A DNA stretch of 64,000 nt, taken from Tipula vernalis. Taxonomy: Eukaryota; Arthropoda; Insecta; Diptera; Tipulidae. Below the pieces are notes generated by a model. It had not been told where the DNA came from. It ran no database searches and saw only the letters and a list, made by a program, of their open reading frames with translations. Of this stretch, positions 62,510 to 64,000 are shown piece after piece; positions within the stretch are counted from its first letter, which is position 1, and the number at the start of each line of letters is the position of its first letter. Location of the stretch: contig OY282560.1 in NCBI GenBank assembly GCA_958295665.1, positions 48,360,333-48,424,332 of the forward strand, read 5' to 3'. The translations under genes and the position numbers were made by a program.

Positions 62510-62996
62510 AAAAATCCAAAATCTGCAATTGTGCTCGGATTGCTGTTCTTGATACCTCTATTGAAAGGCCTCAGGACCTGTACATTTTAAGGCCAACGAG
62601 TATTTAGGTTCCTTGATTCCATTGAAAATCACCTTACTATACATCAGCCGATTCTGAGCAGTAAAAATCCAAAATCTGCAATTTTGCTTAGATTTTTGTT
62701 CTTGATACCTCTATTGAAAGGCCTCAGGACCTGTACATTTTTAGGCCAACGAGTATTTAGGTTCCTTGATTCCATTGAAAATCACCTTACTATACATCAG
62801 CCGATTCTGAGCAGTAAAAATCCAAAATCTGCAATTGTGCTTAGATTTCTGTTCTTGATACCTTTAATGACAGGTCTCGAGACCCTTAACGGCTGTACCA
62901 ACGCGTGTTTAGATTCCATAATTATTTCCGTACATTTCATAGAAAATTCGATTTGATGAAAATCGCCTTACTATAGATCAGACGATTCAGAGCTAT
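62510..62996 (+). repeat. Expanded unit AAB, 487 bp
   Basis: Same signatures as 60868-61354, third 821-bp copy. Confidence 0.9.
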
Positions 62997-64000
62997 AAAA
63001 ATCCAAAATCTGCAATTGTGCTCCGATTGCTGTTCTTAATACCTCAATTGAAAGGCCTCAGGACCTGTACATTTTTAGGTCAACGAGTATTTAGGTTCCT
63101 TGATTCCATTGAAAATCACCTTACTATACATCAGCCGATTCTGAGCAGTAAAAATCCAAAATCTGCAATTGTGCTTAGATTTCTGTTCTTGATACCTTTA
63201 ATGACAGGTCTCGAGACCCTTAACGGCTGTACCAACGCGTGTTTAGATTCCATAATTATTTCCGTACATTTCATAGAAAATTCGATTTGATGAAAATCGC
63301 CTTACTATAGATCAGACGATTCAGAGCTATAAAAATCCAAAATCTGCAATTGTGCTCCGATTGCTGTTCTTAATACCTCAATTGAAAGGCCTCAGGACCT
63401 GTACATTTTTAGGTCAACGAGTATTTAGGTTCCTTGATTCCATTGAAAATCACCTTACTATACAACAGCCGATTCAGAGCAGTAAAAATCCAAAATCTGC
63501 AATTGTGCTTAGATTTCTGTTCTTGATACCTTTAATGACAGGTCTCGAGACCCTTAACGGCTGTACCAACGCGTGTTTAGATTCCATAATTATTTCCGTA
63601 CATTTCATAGAAAATTCGATTTGATGAAAATCGCCTTACTATAGATCAGACGATTCAGAGCTATAAAAATCCAAAATCTGCAATTGTGCTCCGATTGCTG
63701 TTCTTAATACCTCAATTGAAAGGCCTCAGGACCTGTACATTTTTAGGTCAACGAGTATTTAGGTTCCTTGATTCCATTGAAAATCACCTTACTATACAAC
63801 AGCCGATTCAGAGCAGTAAAAATCCAAAATCTGCAATTGTGCTTAGATTTCTGTTCTTGATACCTTTAATGACAGGTCTCGAGACCCTTAACTGCTGTAC
63901 CAACGCGTGTTTAGATTCCATAATTATTTCCGTACATTTCATAGAAAATTCGATTTGATGAAAATCACCTTACTATAGATCAGACGATTCAGAGCTATAA
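62997..64000 (+). repeat. Three terminal AB units; the array continues past the window
   Basis: Units 62997, 63331 and 63665 correspond to 56737-57738. The last two bases (63999-64000) are the start of a further subunit, so the array is not bounded here. Confidence 0.9.

Larger units (their letters stand above)
60534..62996 (+). repeat. 821-bp higher-order repeat, three tandem copies
   Basis: Copies 60534-61354, 61355-62175 and 62176-62996, each a 334-bp AB unit plus a 487-bp AAB unit. The first copy has the private GTATTTAGTTTCC. They look nearly identical, which suggests recent amplification. Confidence 0.87.
38465..63998 (+). repeat. Array domain 3: variable units with amplified A subunits
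   Basis: Here many A subunits read TTCTTAATACCTCAATTG instead of TTCTTGATACCTCTATTG, and many A ends read ACAACAGCCGATTCAGAGC. Besides 48 A-B units (three of them 329 bp) plus one at the entry, there are 14 units with two to four A subunits and three isolated B subunits. Local order is dominated by multi-kilobase duplications. Confidence 0.88.
58893..63998 (+). repeat. 5106-bp duplicated block, copy 2
   Basis: Same unit order as 52786-57738. The shift is 6107 bp up to about 60867 and 6260 bp from 61355 on. The change occurs at the 487-bp unit 60868-61354, which replaces a 334-bp unit in copy 1. Confidence 0.85.
1..64000 (+). repeat. Satellite DNA array, 334-bp composite unit, spans the entire window
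   Basis: Every base belongs to a head-to-tail tandem array. The motif CTGCAATTGTGCT recurs without interruption. Up to 38798 its spacing alternates 153 and 181 bp, giving a 334-bp period; beyond that the period varies in multiples of the same two subunits. Copies mostly differ at a handful of positions. No inverted unit, unique spacer or inserted element was seen. Large homogeneous arrays with higher-order structure are characteristic of eukaryotic centromeric, pericentromeric or subtelomeric heterochromatin; that location is inference. The family was not recognised. Confidence 0.98.

Noticed and set aside
152..63958. More than 150 small open reading frames (70-121 codons) on the plus strand as protein-coding genes
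   Set aside because: They are the same stretch of the satellite unit over and over. They lack an ATG at the start, rotate frame between units, are frequently disrupted, and show no ribosome-binding or gene context. The predicted products have no recognisable domain beyond a leucine-rich hydrophobic start caused by base composition.
38799..63998. Assembly artefact as the explanation for domain 3
   Set aside because: Expanded units have consistent, position-specific subunit signatures and exact 152/153-bp steps, and the duplicated blocks differ by whole subunits and private variants. That fits biological exchange better than random misjoins, although only raw reads can settle it.

Overview
The whole 64 kb window is one uninterrupted tandem satellite array. 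I see no gene, tRNA, rRNA, transposon, CRISPR array or unique spacer in it. The basic unit is 334 bp, AT-rich, and always in the same orientation. Very long head-to-tail arrays with near-identical copies and higher-order repeats are typical of centromeric, pericentromeric or subtelomeric heterochromatin, so a eukaryotic chromosome is by far the best reading. I do not recognise the family and cannot name the species.

Each 334-bp unit is a composite of two diverged relatives: subunit A (153 bp) and subunit B (181 bp). They share their first ~50 bp and last ~40 bp. B is longer mainly because of about 28 extra bases that form most of a small hairpin. B also carries a 12-bp perfect palindrome. The B-to-A junction carries a TATA-box-like octamer that the A-to-B junction lacks.

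Layout. Position 1-130 is the tail of a cut B. From 131 to 38798 there are 116 consecutive A-B units. All are exactly 334 bp except one of 261 bp (73-bp deletion), one of 332 bp and one of 333 bp. Within this stretch 131-33455 is mostly one sequence class (domain 1, tails reading CGCCTTACTGTAGATC), and 33456-38464 is another (domain 2, tails reading CACCTTACTATAGATC). From 38465 to the end (domain 3) the architecture changes. New A variants appear, and A has multiplied inside units to give 791-bp (AAAAB), 639-bp (AAAB), 487/486-bp (AAB) and 334-bp (AB) forms, with three B-only 181-bp insertions. These are arranged in multi-kilobase higher-order repeats of 821, 1793 and 2303 bp, and in two duplicated blocks about 8.4-9.1 kb and 6.1-6.3 kb apart. 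My unit tally closes exactly on the window length (38799-63998 = 14 expanded units, 48 AB units, 3 B-only units).

A 90-codon open frame recurs in almost every unit. I do not call it a gene: it needs a GTG start, 334 is not a multiple of 3 so the frame rotates from unit to unit, many copies are broken, and copies differ without any sign of protein-level constraint. The biology to read here is array evolution: unequal exchange, local amplification, conversion, and a possible embedded promoter-like and hairpin motif in each unit.
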